Positions 32,254 to 40,458 of a DNA stretch of 41,733 nt are shown one piece after another. The DNA lies in contig CAYTTR010000025.1 in NCBI GenBank assembly GCA_964440805.1, positions 1-41,733 on the forward strand, written 5' to 3'. The DNA comes from CAYTTR01 sp964440805 (GTDB taxonomy: Bacteria > Acidobacteriota > Aminicenantia > Aminicenantales > Aminicenantaceae). Both the position numbers and the translations under genes were made by a program. Numbering within the stretch: position 1 is the first letter of the stretch; every line of letters begins with the position of its first letter. Under the pieces are notes generated by a model. It was not told the DNA's origin and did not search any database. It was given only the letters and a program-made list of their open reading frames with translations.

Positions 32254-32709
32254 TTATTTCTTAGTAGGTTTTAGTACTTTCACCTTTCTAGGTTTCAACT
32301 CAGGTTTTTTTGGCATTGAGACCTTGAGGACTCCATTGTCATATTCTGCTTTGATGTCTTCCTGGTCTATATAGGGAGGCAAAGTAAAAGAGCGGGAGAA
32401 CTTACCATAAGCACGTTCGATGCGATGATAATTATCCTCTTTGGTTTCCTTTTCGAACTTGCGTTCTCCGGCCAGGGTTAAAGTATTATTTTCTATTTTG
32501 ATTTCCAGATCTTTTTCATCAATTCCCGGAGCCTCTGCAGCTACAACCACTTCATTTTCTGTTTCATAGATATCAACTGAGGGAGCCCAGCTACCGGCCA
32601 TAATATCTTGTTCTTCTCCCCTGCCGGTGAAGGTATCCTCAAATAAGCGATTCATTCTTTCTCTAAGGCTCATCATGTCTTTCCAAGGGTCCCATCTTAC
32701 AATAGCCAT
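32254..32709 (-). CDS. small heat-shock protein Hsp20
   Basis: 151 residues from ATG 32709 (AGGAGG, then seven bases). N-terminal MAIVRWDPWKDMMSLRERMN is the typical Hsp20 start. The alpha-crystallin domain (about 44-140) has APSVDIYETENEVVVAAEAP, GIDEKDLEIKIENNTLTLAG and EYDNGVLKVSMPK (the GVL/I-x-I-like segment). A basic tail with KPTKK closes it. It is an ATP-independent holdase chaperone in oligomers. Its promoter at 32747-32775 is an excellent sigma-70 match, and I saw no CIRCE or heat-shock sigma site. Confidence 0.95.
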   Translation of the reverse strand: MAIVRWDPWKDMMSLRERMNRLFEDTFTGRGEEQDIMAGSWAPSVDIYETENEVVVAAEAPGIDEKDLEIKIENNTLTLAGERKFEKETKEDNYHRIERAYGKFSRSFTLPPYIDQEDIKAEYDNGVLKVSMPKKPELKPRKVKVLKPTKK

Positions 32710-32746
32710 TTTTTTACCTCCTTTCTTAAAATCTAAGTCCTTTAGT

Positions 32747-32775
32747 AATATAATATATGAGTGCCGATTTGTCAA
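32747..32775 (-). promoter_or_regulatory. hsp20 promoter
   Basis: Minus strand TTGACA (32770-32775), exactly 17 bp, TATATT (32747-32752), 37 bp upstream of the start codon. Confidence 0.7.
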
Positions 32776-32839
32776 GTATTTTAAATAATAATTTTGGAAA
32801 TTGAATAAGAAAATGTTGTTCAAATTAGAGAAATGGTAT

Positions 32840-33538
32840 TCAGGATTTCCTTCTCTGTTTTCCCTCTATTATCAGAGTGATCTCTCCTTTTAATTGTCCC
32901 GGTGAAAAATTTTCCAAAATTTCTTTAGGTGTTCCTCTGATAAATTCTTCGTGAACCTTAGTCATTTCCCTGGATACAACTGTTTTCCTTTTGCCTAATG
33001 TCTCCTCCACCATAATGAGGAAATCTGGCAACCGCCTTGTTGGTAAAAAGATTATTAGGGTAGAGGGTTCTTCTTTTAAAGAATGAAGCCATTTGCGGGA
33101 AGCTTCTTTTTTTGCCGGTGGAAAACCCAGAAAAATAAATCTGTGAGTAGGAAGCCCGGAGCAGGCAAGAGCTGCGGTAATTGCTGAAGCGCCAGGGATA
33201 GGTACTATTTTTATTCCTTCTTGCAATGCTTCTTGAATTAAGGGAAAACCTGGATCTGAAACGCCGGGAGTTCCGGCGTCCGAGACAAGAGCCACGTCTT
33301 TTCCTTCTTTCAGGACTTTAATAATAGTTGGTATTTTTTGTTTTTCCTTAGGGTGAAAATAGCTGATCAGATGTTTCTTGATCCGGAAATGGTTGAGCAG
33401 TTTTAAAGTCCGTCTTGTGTCCTCACAAGCAATAAGAGAAACCTCCTGGAGTATCTTTAAAGCCCGGAATGTCAGATCTTTCAGGTTGCCTATGGGAGTG
33501 GCCACGATGTAGAGCGTCCCCTGAGGGAGAGTAGCCAC
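32840..33538 (-). CDS. rsmI: 16S rRNA 2'-O-ribose (C1402) methyltransferase
   Basis: 232 residues of the YraL/RsmI tetrapyrrole-methylase fold. The motifs in order are LYIVATPIGNLKDLTFRALK, LIACEDTRRTLKLLNHF, VALVSDAGTPGVSDPGFPLI and the IVPIPGASAITAALACSGLP loop, then FIFLGFPPAKK. It methylates C1402 in the decoding centre of the small subunit. It begins one base after nadE ends, as the last gene of the nitrilase-nadE-rsmI group. Confidence 0.97.
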   Translation of the reverse strand: MATLPQGTLYIVATPIGNLKDLTFRALKILQEVSLIACEDTRRTLKLLNHFRIKKHLISYFHPKEKQKIPTIIKVLKEGKDVALVSDAGTPGVSDPGFPLIQEALQEGIKIVPIPGASAITAALACSGLPTHRFIFLGFPPAKKEASRKWLHSLKEEPSTLIIFLPTRRLPDFLIMVEETLGKRKTVVSREMTKVHEEFIRGTPKEILENFSPGQLKGEITLIIEGKQRRKS

Positions 33539-34351
33539 TTATTTCCCCCTGTCGTATGGATAAAGAAAATCAATTCCAATGGTGCGCCAGGATAATTTTG
33601 GGATGATAGGGAGTTTCCTTTTAAATTCAGAAGAAACAATAAAAGAAGTTATCCTTTCAAGATGAGATTTATTAAAGCCGAGCTTTAGGATTTCTTGTTT
33701 TGTTCTTCTCTCGTCAACCAGAAGGAATAAAATCTTATCGATAGTTTCATAATCGATCCCCAGTTCTTCCTCGTCTGTCTGTCCAGCCCAAAGTCCGGCA
33801 CTTGGTTTTTTTTCAAGTATATTTTTAGGAATATCCAGGTATTCGGCCAGGTGCCGAATTTGAGTTTTATAAAGGTCACCAAGAGGGTTGATGGCCGAGG
33901 CCATGTCTCCATGAATGGTGCCGTAACCCAGGAGAAGCTCTGTTTTGTTGCTTGTTCCCAGGACCAAAGCTTTTTTTCTGGATGAATAGTCGTAAAGAAT
34001 AGACATTCTCTCCCGGGCCATTTTATTACCTTTTAAAATCCGGTTTTCTACAGGGCAAGCTTTGAAATAGCAATCTACCTGGGGAGAGATGTCGATAGTT
34101 TCGTACTGGAGGCCCAGGCTTTGGGCCAGACTCTTGGCATCTTCAATATCCTGGGGGAAATTATTCCCGTAGGGCATAATTAGGGCGATGACGTTTTTCG
34201 GAGAAAGTGCTCTGGCAGCCAGGGTTGCACTGACTGCGCTATCCAAACCTCCTGAAAGTCCAAGAATGCCTTTAGCGTAACCGAATTTGGCGAGTTCATC
34301 TCGGATAAAATTGGTTAGAACTTTTTCTGTAAATTCAGGATTTATTTTCAT
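33539..34351 (-). CDS. nadE: NAD+ synthetase (ammonia-type domain)
   Basis: 270 residues. PP-loop GILGLSGGLDSAVSATLAA; LVLGTSNKTELLLGYGTIHG and DMASAINPLGDLYKTQIRHL are the deamido-NAD/ATP binding motifs. It ends with a GRKLPIIPK-like helix. Unlike glutamine-dependent enzymes it has no fused N-terminal glutaminase. However, a nitrilase-superfamily gene ends 17 bases inside its start (34335-34351 overlap), so the glutaminase function is probably supplied as a separate subunit. Confidence 0.96.
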   Translation of the reverse strand: MKINPEFTEKVLTNFIRDELAKFGYAKGILGLSGGLDSAVSATLAARALSPKNVIALIMPYGNNFPQDIEDAKSLAQSLGLQYETIDISPQVDCYFKACPVENRILKGNKMARERMSILYDYSSRKKALVLGTSNKTELLLGYGTIHGDMASAINPLGDLYKTQIRHLAEYLDIPKNILEKKPSAGLWAGQTDEEELGIDYETIDKILFLLVDERRTKQEILKLGFNKSHLERITSFIVSSEFKRKLPIIPKLSWRTIGIDFLYPYDRGK

Positions 34352-35189
34352 TTGAGCTTATAATCTGCTTAAGAGAATGAAGAATTAATTCAGGTCTATC
34401 ATCTCTTCTATACATTCTTTTTTTTCTGATGCTGCTTATCTCATCAAGGTCAATTTCCTGGGTGATAAGACATTCGTCCAAGGCCGGTACTTTGGTATAT
34501 AGTTTTCCTGAAGGACCAAAAATAAATGAACTTCCGGCAAAGCATTTTCCGTCTTCGAAACCAACTTTGTTACAGTAAAAGACAAAAGAAGTAGAGAAAC
34601 AGGAAATAGCCTCTCCCATTAGTTCCCACATATGCTGACTGGCAAATTCATCTTTTTCCTGGTTCCCGCGGCCAGGAGCAGCACTGATCACTATGATAAT
34701 ATCCGCTCCTCCGGCTGAGAGGGGGTAGCTGGAGGAGTAGTGAAGGAAGTCGTAACAAATAAGCATTCCGGCTTTACCAAATTTAGTGGTAAAAGGGAGG
34801 AAATCTTTTCCCCGGGCTAAAAATCTTTTTTCTTCAAACATTCCGTAATTAGGAAGATGGACTTTTCGGTGGATGTGTTTTATTTCACCGTCTTCAATAA
34901 AAGCGGCTGAGTTAAAGTACAGGCCTCTTTCTTTCTCTTCTACAAAACCCAAGACGAGAGAAATATCCCGGCTGATTTTTTTAAGCTCATTAAACATCGA
35001 ATCTTGGAAGGGATTGAGCCCTACATTTTCTACCATGTCCATTAACGAATAGCCGGTTAAACTAAGTTCAGGGAAAATAATGAGGTCGGCCTTTTCCTTG
35101 CGGGCGTTTTCAATACACTCAAGATGCTTGTGGAAATTTTTTTCCACATCCCCGAGAAGCGAAGTAATTTGGGCCAGAACGACTTTCAT
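34335..35189 (-). CDS. carbon-nitrogen hydrolase, probable glutaminase partner of NadE
   Basis: A 284-residue nitrilase-superfamily protein. The Glu-Lys-Cys triad is visible: E in IIFPELSLTGYS, K in IHRKVHLPNYGMFEEKRF, and C in GMLICYDFLHYSSSYP. In fused NAD synthetases the N-terminal half has exactly this order (CEDFWH-type loop, here CYDFLH). Overlap with nadE by 17 bases implies coupled translation, so I read it as the glutaminase subunit feeding ammonia to NadE. Alternative nitrilase-type substrates cannot be excluded from sequence alone. Confidence 0.85.
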   Translation of the reverse strand: MKVVLAQITSLLGDVEKNFHKHLECIENARKEKADLIIFPELSLTGYSLMDMVENVGLNPFQDSMFNELKKISRDISLVLGFVEEKERGLYFNSAAFIEDGEIKHIHRKVHLPNYGMFEEKRFLARGKDFLPFTTKFGKAGMLICYDFLHYSSSYPLSAGGADIIIVISAAPGRGNQEKDEFASQHMWELMGEAISCFSTSFVFYCNKVGFEDGKCFAGSSFIFGPSGKLYTKVPALDECLITQEIDLDEISSIRKKRMYRRDDRPELILHSLKQIISSNENKS

Positions 35190-35247
35190 AGTCGAATAAT
35201 TATCATAAAATCATTGTCTTTTCAAACTAATTTCCCATGGCGGGCTT

Positions 35248-35304
35248 GTCACTTGCGACGGAATACAAATAGATCGCCACGCGCCCTGCGGTCGCTAGCG
35301 ATGA
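35248..35304. repeat. REP-like GC-rich palindrome
   Basis: On the minus strand this reads GTCATCGCTAGCGACCGCAG, then GGCGCGTGGCGATCT, close to the widespread intergenic GTCATTGCGAGCGA..GCGGCAATCT repeat. It lies in the 210-bp gap between the nitrilase and J-domain genes and is much more GC-rich than its surroundings. Confidence 0.6.
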
Positions 35305-35399
35305 CATGGAGGGATAGAACGTTTAAGGGAACCCCGGATTTTTTTTAAATGTAGATTTGAAACTTGTTGATAACTATAATATAAAAGGGAAGAAGATAA

Positions 35400-36893
35400 A
35401 TGAATCCTACCGAAGATAATCCTACTTATTCATTCTCTTTAAAACATATTGCTCTCTACCTCAGGGACATTTATTTCAACAGGCTAAACGGAAGATTAAT
35501 TTTCAGGAAAGATATGATTTATAAATTTCTTTTTTTCAGGGAAGGACACCTGGTTTTTGCCAAGACAAATCAGCCCGAGGAGCTTTTGGGAAAAGTCCTG
35601 TTCAGATTGGGAAAAATTTCCGAAAAGGATTTTCAGAGGCTGGATGAATTTGTTGCTCCAAAGAAGTTCATTGGAGAAATCCTGGTCAAGAAGTCCCTCA
35701 TTACCCATGAAGACCTGGAAGCAGGATTAAGATACCAGATGAGAGAAATCACTTTAAACCTATTTCCCTTTTTTGATGGAGAGTTCAAGTTTCAGGAAAA
35801 GACAGAATCTGGCCTGGAAGAATTCGAGATCACGCTGGAAGTACCGGTCCTAATTGAAGATGGAATCCGGAGAATGAAATTTAATCCTGCTCTGCAGGAA
35901 TTTTTAAGAAATAGAACTTTTTTCCCGGCTTCAAAAGATTTATATCTCCGTCTCACCGAAGAAGAAAAAGAAATTCTGAAAAGCATTGATGGGCAAACAC
36001 CATCTGAGGAAATATTGAAATCTTTTTCTGGACATTCAGATCTTTTCTGGAAACACCTTTACTTATTATATTGTTTGAAACAGATTGATTTAAAGGAGGA
36101 AGACTCAAGGGAACAGGAAACGCCAGAAGTAAAACCGGAAGAGAAACAAAAGGAAGAAGAGGTGCATGGAGATATTATAGAGGAAATTCATCAAATTTAC
36201 AGCCGCTTATCAGAAATGGATTATTACCAAATACTGAACGTTTCTCATTCTGCTGAACCAAACGAAATCAAAAAGAATTATTTTAAATTGGCCCGGCAAT
36301 TTCATCCGGATTTATTCCCAAGGAATCTTCACCGTGATATCAAAGAGAAAGTTTCTGAAGTTTTCAATAGTATCACTCAAGCCTACCGTACTTTGAGCAG
36401 TTCTTCGGCGAGGAAGGACTATGACAAGATACTCCAGTCCAGGAGAGGAACAGGCGGGAAAGAAGTAGAAAAATCAGCAGAAGTCAAGTTTCGTCAAGCC
36501 AAAACACTCTATAATCAAGGACGCTATGAAGAAGCTTATGTCTTGCTCCGTGAAGCTACCCGTTTAATGAAAAACAAAGGTCAATATTTTCTCTTACAAG
36601 CTTTGACCTTATCAAAGATTCCAGGTTATCTGAAGCAGGCCGAAGAAAGTTTCCTCAAGGCCATTAAATTGGAACCGTGGAATCCAGAGGCCTATGCAGG
36701 TTTAGGCTTGCTTTACAAACAAGAGGGCTTGAAAATCAAGGCCCGAAAACAGTTTGAAAGAGCTTATGCCCTTGATCCTGATCACAAAGTTGCCAAGAAA
36801 GAATTGGGTGATTTAAAGCAAAAAGATAAAAAAAACCTGAAGGATTATTTCTCCTTGGATATTTTCGGGAAAAAGAAGAAAGAAAAGAAATAA
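35400..36893 (+). CDS. DUF4388 (PATAN-like) - J-domain - TPR protein
   Basis: 497 residues. The N-terminal DUF4388-like domain (about 12-130) reads SLKHIALYLRDIYFNRLNGR, then FLFFREGHLVFA and GEILVKKSLITHEDLEAGLR. A second helical region (150-235) and an acidic linker follow. The J domain (about 273-340) is DYYQILNVSHSAEPNEIKKN, FHPD (HPD at 302-304) and ITQAYRTLSSSSARKDYDKI. TPR repeats (about 365-475) include YNQGRYEEAYVLLREA and WNPEAYAGLGLLYKQEGLKI. The HPD motif implies Hsp70 stimulation. Proteins with DUF4388 occur in gliding/signalling contexts (delta-proteobacteria, Acidobacteriota). Its role here is unknown. Confidence 0.9.
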   Translation: MNPTEDNPTYSFSLKHIALYLRDIYFNRLNGRLIFRKDMIYKFLFFREGHLVFAKTNQPEELLGKVLFRLGKISEKDFQRLDEFVAPKKFIGEILVKKSLITHEDLEAGLRYQMREITLNLFPFFDGEFKFQEKTESGLEEFEITLEVPVLIEDGIRRMKFNPALQEFLRNRTFFPASKDLYLRLTEEEKEILKSIDGQTPSEEILKSFSGHSDLFWKHLYLLYCLKQIDLKEEDSREQETPEVKPEEKQKEEEVHGDIIEEIHQIYSRLSEMDYYQILNVSHSAEPNEIKKNYFKLARQFHPDLFPRNLHRDIKEKVSEVFNSITQAYRTLSSSSARKDYDKILQSRRGTGGKEVEKSAEVKFRQAKTLYNQGRYEEAYVLLREATRLMKNKGQYFLLQALTLSKIPGYLKQAEESFLKAIKLEPWNPEAYAGLGLLYKQEGLKIKARKQFERAYALDPDHKVAKKELGDLKQKDKKNLKDYFSLDIFGKKKKEKK

Positions 36894-37010
36894 ATTTGAG
36901 TTAATTCAGTTGGTTATGAATAATTCAAGCTAAATACCCATAGCATTCTTGCTCCCCTCGACAAATGAAAATGTTCATTTTTAATTTCTGCGGATGCCGA
37001 CTGTTTTTCT

Positions 37011-37236
37011 TGCTCGTCTTTCTCGTTTATCTCGTTTGTCTGGTTTATCTAGTTTATCTGGTTTGTTTGGTGTGAAAAGGGTTAGCGAGATGAACAAGAT
37101 AAACGAAACAATCGCAATAAGCTTTTCCTGCCCATCTCATTTATCGATTATTTTTTCTCCTCAGCCTAATAAACCAAACAAACTAAATGGACGAGATAAA
37201 CTAAATGGACTGAATGACTAAACAGACCGAATAGGC
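37011..37236. repeat. 9-bp-period degenerate repeat, locus 3
   Basis: The left arm (37011-37071) is a near-continuous array of nonamers: CTCGTCTTT, CTCGTTTAT, CTCGTTTGT, CTGGTTTAT, CTAGTTTAT, CTGGTTTGT. The right arm (37163-37236) has the reverse-sense units AATAAACCA, AACAAACTA, AATGGACGA, GATAAACTA, AATGGACTG. The middle contains further reverse-sense units (37082-37112). It shares its unit sequences with 1619-1733 and 19505-19630. An open frame through it reads only LSRLSGLSSLSG-like low-complexity peptide and is not a gene. The gap 36894-37296 also holds the hairpins at 37261-37294. Confidence 0.75.
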
Positions 37237-37260
37237 TCTATTATTGTTTTTCTTCAGGGT

Positions 37261-37294
37261 AAAGGGTGTCCCTTTGGGGAACGTCCCCCTTTTT
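37261..37294 (+). terminator. double hairpin, T-tailed
   Basis: AAAGGGTGTCCCTTT (37261-37275) is a perfect palindrome, and directly after it GGGGAACGTCCCC (37276-37288) ends in CTTTTT. It could terminate plus-strand transcripts from the J-domain gene, or be a REP element. Confidence 0.45.
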
Positions 37295-37296
37295 GA

Positions 37297-38487
37297 CTAA
37301 TTTATGCCTAATTTTTTCTTTGTTTGTTCAATGAGATCATTGAATTTGTTCAAAGCTTCTTCTTGTGCTTTCTGTAATTTTTCTATGGCTTTTTGCTCAG
37401 TTTCAATTTGATCCAGAAGAGAATTCATTTCTTTTTTCTGAGACTCGGATAGATCTTCTTCGGTTTTATCTCCGAATTTACTATTAAAAGTATTGGTTAA
37501 TTCTTCTAATTTTTTGGATTTTCCGGCAAGTTCATTGACTGTTTCGTTATACTTGAGGTCGGGATTCTGGGTGAAGAAAAGGCTTTCAGAAAGCTGCATG
37601 GCTTTCTTGGAAAAGGTTTCAGAAAGAAAGCTTGCCTGAAGGAGATAATCAATAGCTTCCTGAGCTTTGCTGGGATTAGATTTTGCTTGTGAAGCCAGGA
37701 TAATACCGATATTGTAAGCTACTTCTCCGTTTTTTTGCTGGGAGTAAGCCTCTTTGTAGAACTTTAAAGCCTCGGTATTTTTACCTTGGCGGTGAAGAGA
37801 TTTTGCGTAAAAAACAAGACTGGGGAAGTCTTTTAAACTGGTAGCTGGGATTTCAAAGGCTTTTTGAGCTGACGAAAATTGATCGTTATCATAAAGGAGT
37901 TTTCCTGCTCTCTTTAGAGAATTTATAATCTCTTTGTTTTTCAAGATGCCGTAGGATTTAATATAGACATCCACAGCACCGCTATAATTTTTAGCCTTCT
38001 CCATTGCTTGTCCTTGGGCAAAATAAGCTGCTCCTATAAATGTATTCCATTGTTGGGGAGTGGCACCGCTGTTTTCACTGTTCTTGTTGGTTTGAGCTAT
38101 TTTTACCACCTGTCCTGCATATTCAGCTGCCTTGTCAAGATTTTGTCCTAAGGAACTGTAGATCCCGGAAACTTGAAGAAGTACTTGGCATTTGGTGAGA
38201 GCATCGAGACCATTCAAGGCCAGAGCTTTTTCACCGTATTCGATGGTTTCCTGGGGGGTTTTACCTGAATAAGGAAGCAGGCAAAGGTTGGCATAAGCGA
38301 AATTTTCATACTTTGTTCCCTTACCCGCGTATTTGGAAATATAGTCTTTGAGCATTTTGGCTTTTTGATTGACGTCAGCGGTTGTCATTGCCTTAATATA
38401 TTCTTGTTCTGCGCTCGACTCTTGTCCGTATAGAAATACTCCCACTAGAAGTGAGAAAATGAGTAAGACGACCGTGGTTAGCTTCAT
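37297..38487 (-). CDS. exported TPR-repeat protein
   Basis: 396 residues. A signal peptide (1-20, ending LYGQ) is followed by tandem tetratricopeptide helices: about 65-110 (YGEKALALNGLDALTKCQVL), about 150-190 (YFAQGQAMEKAKNYSGAVDV), about 215-270 (YAKSLHRQGKNTEALKFYKE) and about 275-300. The C-terminal ~110 residues are a charged coiled coil rich in Glu, Lys and Gln (KKLEELTNTFNSKFGDKTEE). SD AGGAGAGG precedes the ATG. It is likely periplasmic, possibly a scaffold; nothing in the sequence identifies a partner. It diverges from murB with nothing clear in the 188-bp gap. Confidence 0.82.
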   Translation of the reverse strand: MKLTTVVLLIFSLLVGVFLYGQESSAEQEYIKAMTTADVNQKAKMLKDYISKYAGKGTKYENFAYANLCLLPYSGKTPQETIEYGEKALALNGLDALTKCQVLLQVSGIYSSLGQNLDKAAEYAGQVVKIAQTNKNSENSGATPQQWNTFIGAAYFAQGQAMEKAKNYSGAVDVYIKSYGILKNKEIINSLKRAGKLLYDNDQFSSAQKAFEIPATSLKDFPSLVFYAKSLHRQGKNTEALKFYKEAYSQQKNGEVAYNIGIILASQAKSNPSKAQEAIDYLLQASFLSETFSKKAMQLSESLFFTQNPDLKYNETVNELAGKSKKLEELTNTFNSKFGDKTEEDLSESQKKEMNSLLDQIETEQKAIEKLQKAQEEALNKFNDLIEQTKKKLGIN

Positions 38488-38675
38488 CTTAACCTCTCCT
38501 AAAAATTTGTTGCATGATAGCTTTTCCCAAATGAAATGTCAATATAATATTCACTGGAATATATTAGCAAAGTTCATGCCAGATTGAAATAGAAGGCTTA
38601 TATCCTTGAATGATTGCATAACATAAAGAAAAAAAAGGGATTGGAATTTCCTTCAGCCTGAATTAGAATAAAAAT

Positions 38676-39620
38676 GTGGAAGAAAGAAAGGCTCGGTTCC
38701 CTCAAATTTTTTTACAATCCGTAAGAAAAGAGCTTTCCCTAAGTGTCTCCCTTTCTGAATATTGTAATTTTGGAGTCGGGGGGAAAACTGATTTTTTTTT
38801 CCAGGCTGATAACCTAAGTGATCTTATTATTGCGGTAAAGACAGCTATTTCAGAGAAAATAGCTTTCAGAGTGATTGGCGGGGGATATAATATTATTTTC
38901 GATGACCAGGGATTCCGGGGTTTGATAATTAAAAACAAGGCCAGCTGGATTCGATTAAAAAAAGAAGACTTACTGGAGGTAGAAACGGGAACTTCCATAT
39001 CCCAATTGGTAGAATTCACCAGGAATCGTGGTCTGGCTGGGTTGGAATTTATAGCCGGGATTCCGGGTACTGTAGGTGGAGCTGTTTATGGTAATGCGGG
39101 TGCTTTTGGAGAAGATGTCGGATCTTGTCTTCAGAAAGCCTGGTTGATGAATGAACGGGGAGAAGAGAGAGAGGTTACCCGTGAATATTTATCATTCAGC
39201 TATCGCTGGAGTAAACTGAAATTGACCAGGGAGATTGTACTGAAAGTTCTTCTTTTACTGCGCAAAGATAAGCCCCATTCAGTTGCCTTCCGGATTGATG
39301 AAAATCTCAAATTAAGGAAACAGAAATTGCCTCCCCGGGATCTTGCCTGTGGGGGCAGTTTTTTCAAAAACCCCGAGCTTCCCAGCGGAAGAAAGACGGC
39401 TGCTGCCTATCTTCTGGAACAAGTGGGGGCAAAAGGAATGCGCGTGGGAGGGGCGGTTGTTTACAAAGGGCACGCCAACTTCATCTACAACCAGGGGGAT
39501 GCTAAATCACAGGACATCCTTGCTCTGGCCTCGGTTCTTAAAGAAAGAGTTAGGCGTAAGTTCGGTATTGAATTGGAAGAAGAAGTTATTTATCTTCCAG
39601 CAAATCCTGCAAAAGGATGA
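38676..39620 (+). CDS. murB: UDP-N-acetylenolpyruvoylglucosamine reductase
   Basis: 314 residues from GTG 38676 (no good SD; ATG codons here are out of frame). FAD motifs are RVIGGGYNIIFDDQGFRG and GLEFIAGIPGTVGGAVYGNA. Catalytic FSYRWSKLK (Arg) and CGGSFFKNP (proton-donor Ser) are present, with the late EEEV for the final Glu. The GGSFFKNP form marks the type II, Tyr-loop-lacking MurB class. It reduces the enolpyruvyl group to UDP-MurNAc for peptidoglycan. No other mur gene is near. Its 3' end overlaps the convergent DUF2520 gene by 35 bp. Confidence 0.96.
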   Translation: MEERKARFPQIFLQSVRKELSLSVSLSEYCNFGVGGKTDFFFQADNLSDLIIAVKTAISEKIAFRVIGGGYNIIFDDQGFRGLIIKNKASWIRLKKEDLLEVETGTSISQLVEFTRNRGLAGLEFIAGIPGTVGGAVYGNAGAFGEDVGSCLQKAWLMNERGEEREVTREYLSFSYRWSKLKLTREIVLKVLLLLRKDKPHSVAFRIDENLKLRKQKLPPRDLACGGSFFKNPELPSGRKTAAAYLLEQVGAKGMRVGGAVVYKGHANFIYNQGDAKSQDILALASVLKERVRRKFGIELEEEVIYLPANPAKG

Positions 39621-40458
39621 GGCTTGAGGGATCAAGGCGGTCTGCTTCCTCTAATAACTGTAGAGATTTCTTTGCCAGGAGCCGGTAAAGCTTAGCTGTC
39701 TCAGGTTGAGAACGGAGAGCATCAACATGGAAAGCAACTGTTTTCTTATCTCCTCTTGACAAAGGCCCACTAAGGGCCTTTTCCAGCCCGCAGTTTTTGA
39801 TATTATTCCAGGTATACTCTACAAGGGGAAAAAGAATTTTTAAGGACGTCTTTTTATCTATGCCTGAGTCTTTTAAAAGAGCGCTGGCTGTATAAAGGAG
39901 AGCTACAAAGAGGTTTGAGGCCATACTGCAAGCTGCATGGTAAGCTGGTTTTTTTGTTGAAGGAACAAAGAAAAGATTTCCTTGAAGTGTTTTGACTATC
40001 TTTTGGGCGGTATTAAGGGCATGCTGGTTTCCTTCGAAACCAAAGTATACACCCTGGAAAATCAGGGGTTTTGTGTTTTTCCGGGGAAAGGTTTGAACTG
40101 GATGAAGAGAGGCTGTAGAGGCACCTTTTTTTTGAATAGGAAAAAGGAGCTGGGATGAAAGAAGTCCACTGCAGTGAAAAACAATCCTGTCTTTCCAATC
40201 GATACTTGAAGATGCCAATTCGTGGGTGACCATGGTTAGAGTGTCGTCAGGGACTGTTAGAAAGAGGATTTTTGCTTGAGCAGCTGCCAGTGAATTATCT
40301 GTATAAATCTCTCCCTGACCGATGATTCGCCTGCTTTCCGATGCGGACTTTGTAGACCGGCAAGACAAGCTTTTGAGGTAATATCCTTTTTCAACCAAAG
40401 CCCTTCCCAAGGAAGTACCCAGGCGTCCGGCTCCGATAATTGAAAATCCGGTTGTCAT
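39586..40458 (-). CDS. Rossmann-fold plus DUF2520 dehydrogenase-like protein
   Basis: 290 residues from ATG 40458, overlapping the upstream NYN gene by ATGA. The Rossmann NAD(P) motif is TGFSIIGAGRLGTSLGRALV, followed by ILFLTVPDDTLTMVTHEL. The middle FHCSGLLSSQLLFPIQKKGA and SLHPVQTFP (His-Pro-Gln) is the hallmark of the Rossmann/DUF2520 family. The C-terminal all-helical domain (about 160-285) has AYHAACSMASNLFVALLYTA. The fold resembles ketopantoate and pyrroline-5-carboxylate reductases, but the substrate is not established. It lies in a two-gene unit with the NYN nuclease. Confidence 0.85.
   Translation of the reverse strand: MTTGFSIIGAGRLGTSLGRALVEKGYYLKSLSCRSTKSASESRRIIGQGEIYTDNSLAAAQAKILFLTVPDDTLTMVTHELASSSIDWKDRIVFHCSGLLSSQLLFPIQKKGASTASLHPVQTFPRKNTKPLIFQGVYFGFEGNQHALNTAQKIVKTLQGNLFFVPSTKKPAYHAACSMASNLFVALLYTASALLKDSGIDKKTSLKILFPLVEYTWNNIKNCGLEKALSGPLSRGDKKTVAFHVDALRSQPETAKLYRLLAKKSLQLLEEADRLDPSSLILLQDLLEDK

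Noticed and set aside
32776..32839. CIRCE or heat-shock sigma site before hsp20
   Set aside because: No GCACTC-N9-GAGTGC pair; a lone CACTC lies inside the sigma-70 spacer only.
36994..37221. 75-codon plus-strand open frame rich in LSRLSG and NKPNKLN
   Set aside because: It is the 9-bp repeat read as codons; no ribosome site, no protein-like composition.
36994..37236. CRISPR array
   Set aside because: Units are 9 bp, degenerate and inverted between arms, without constant repeats, unique spacers or cas genes.
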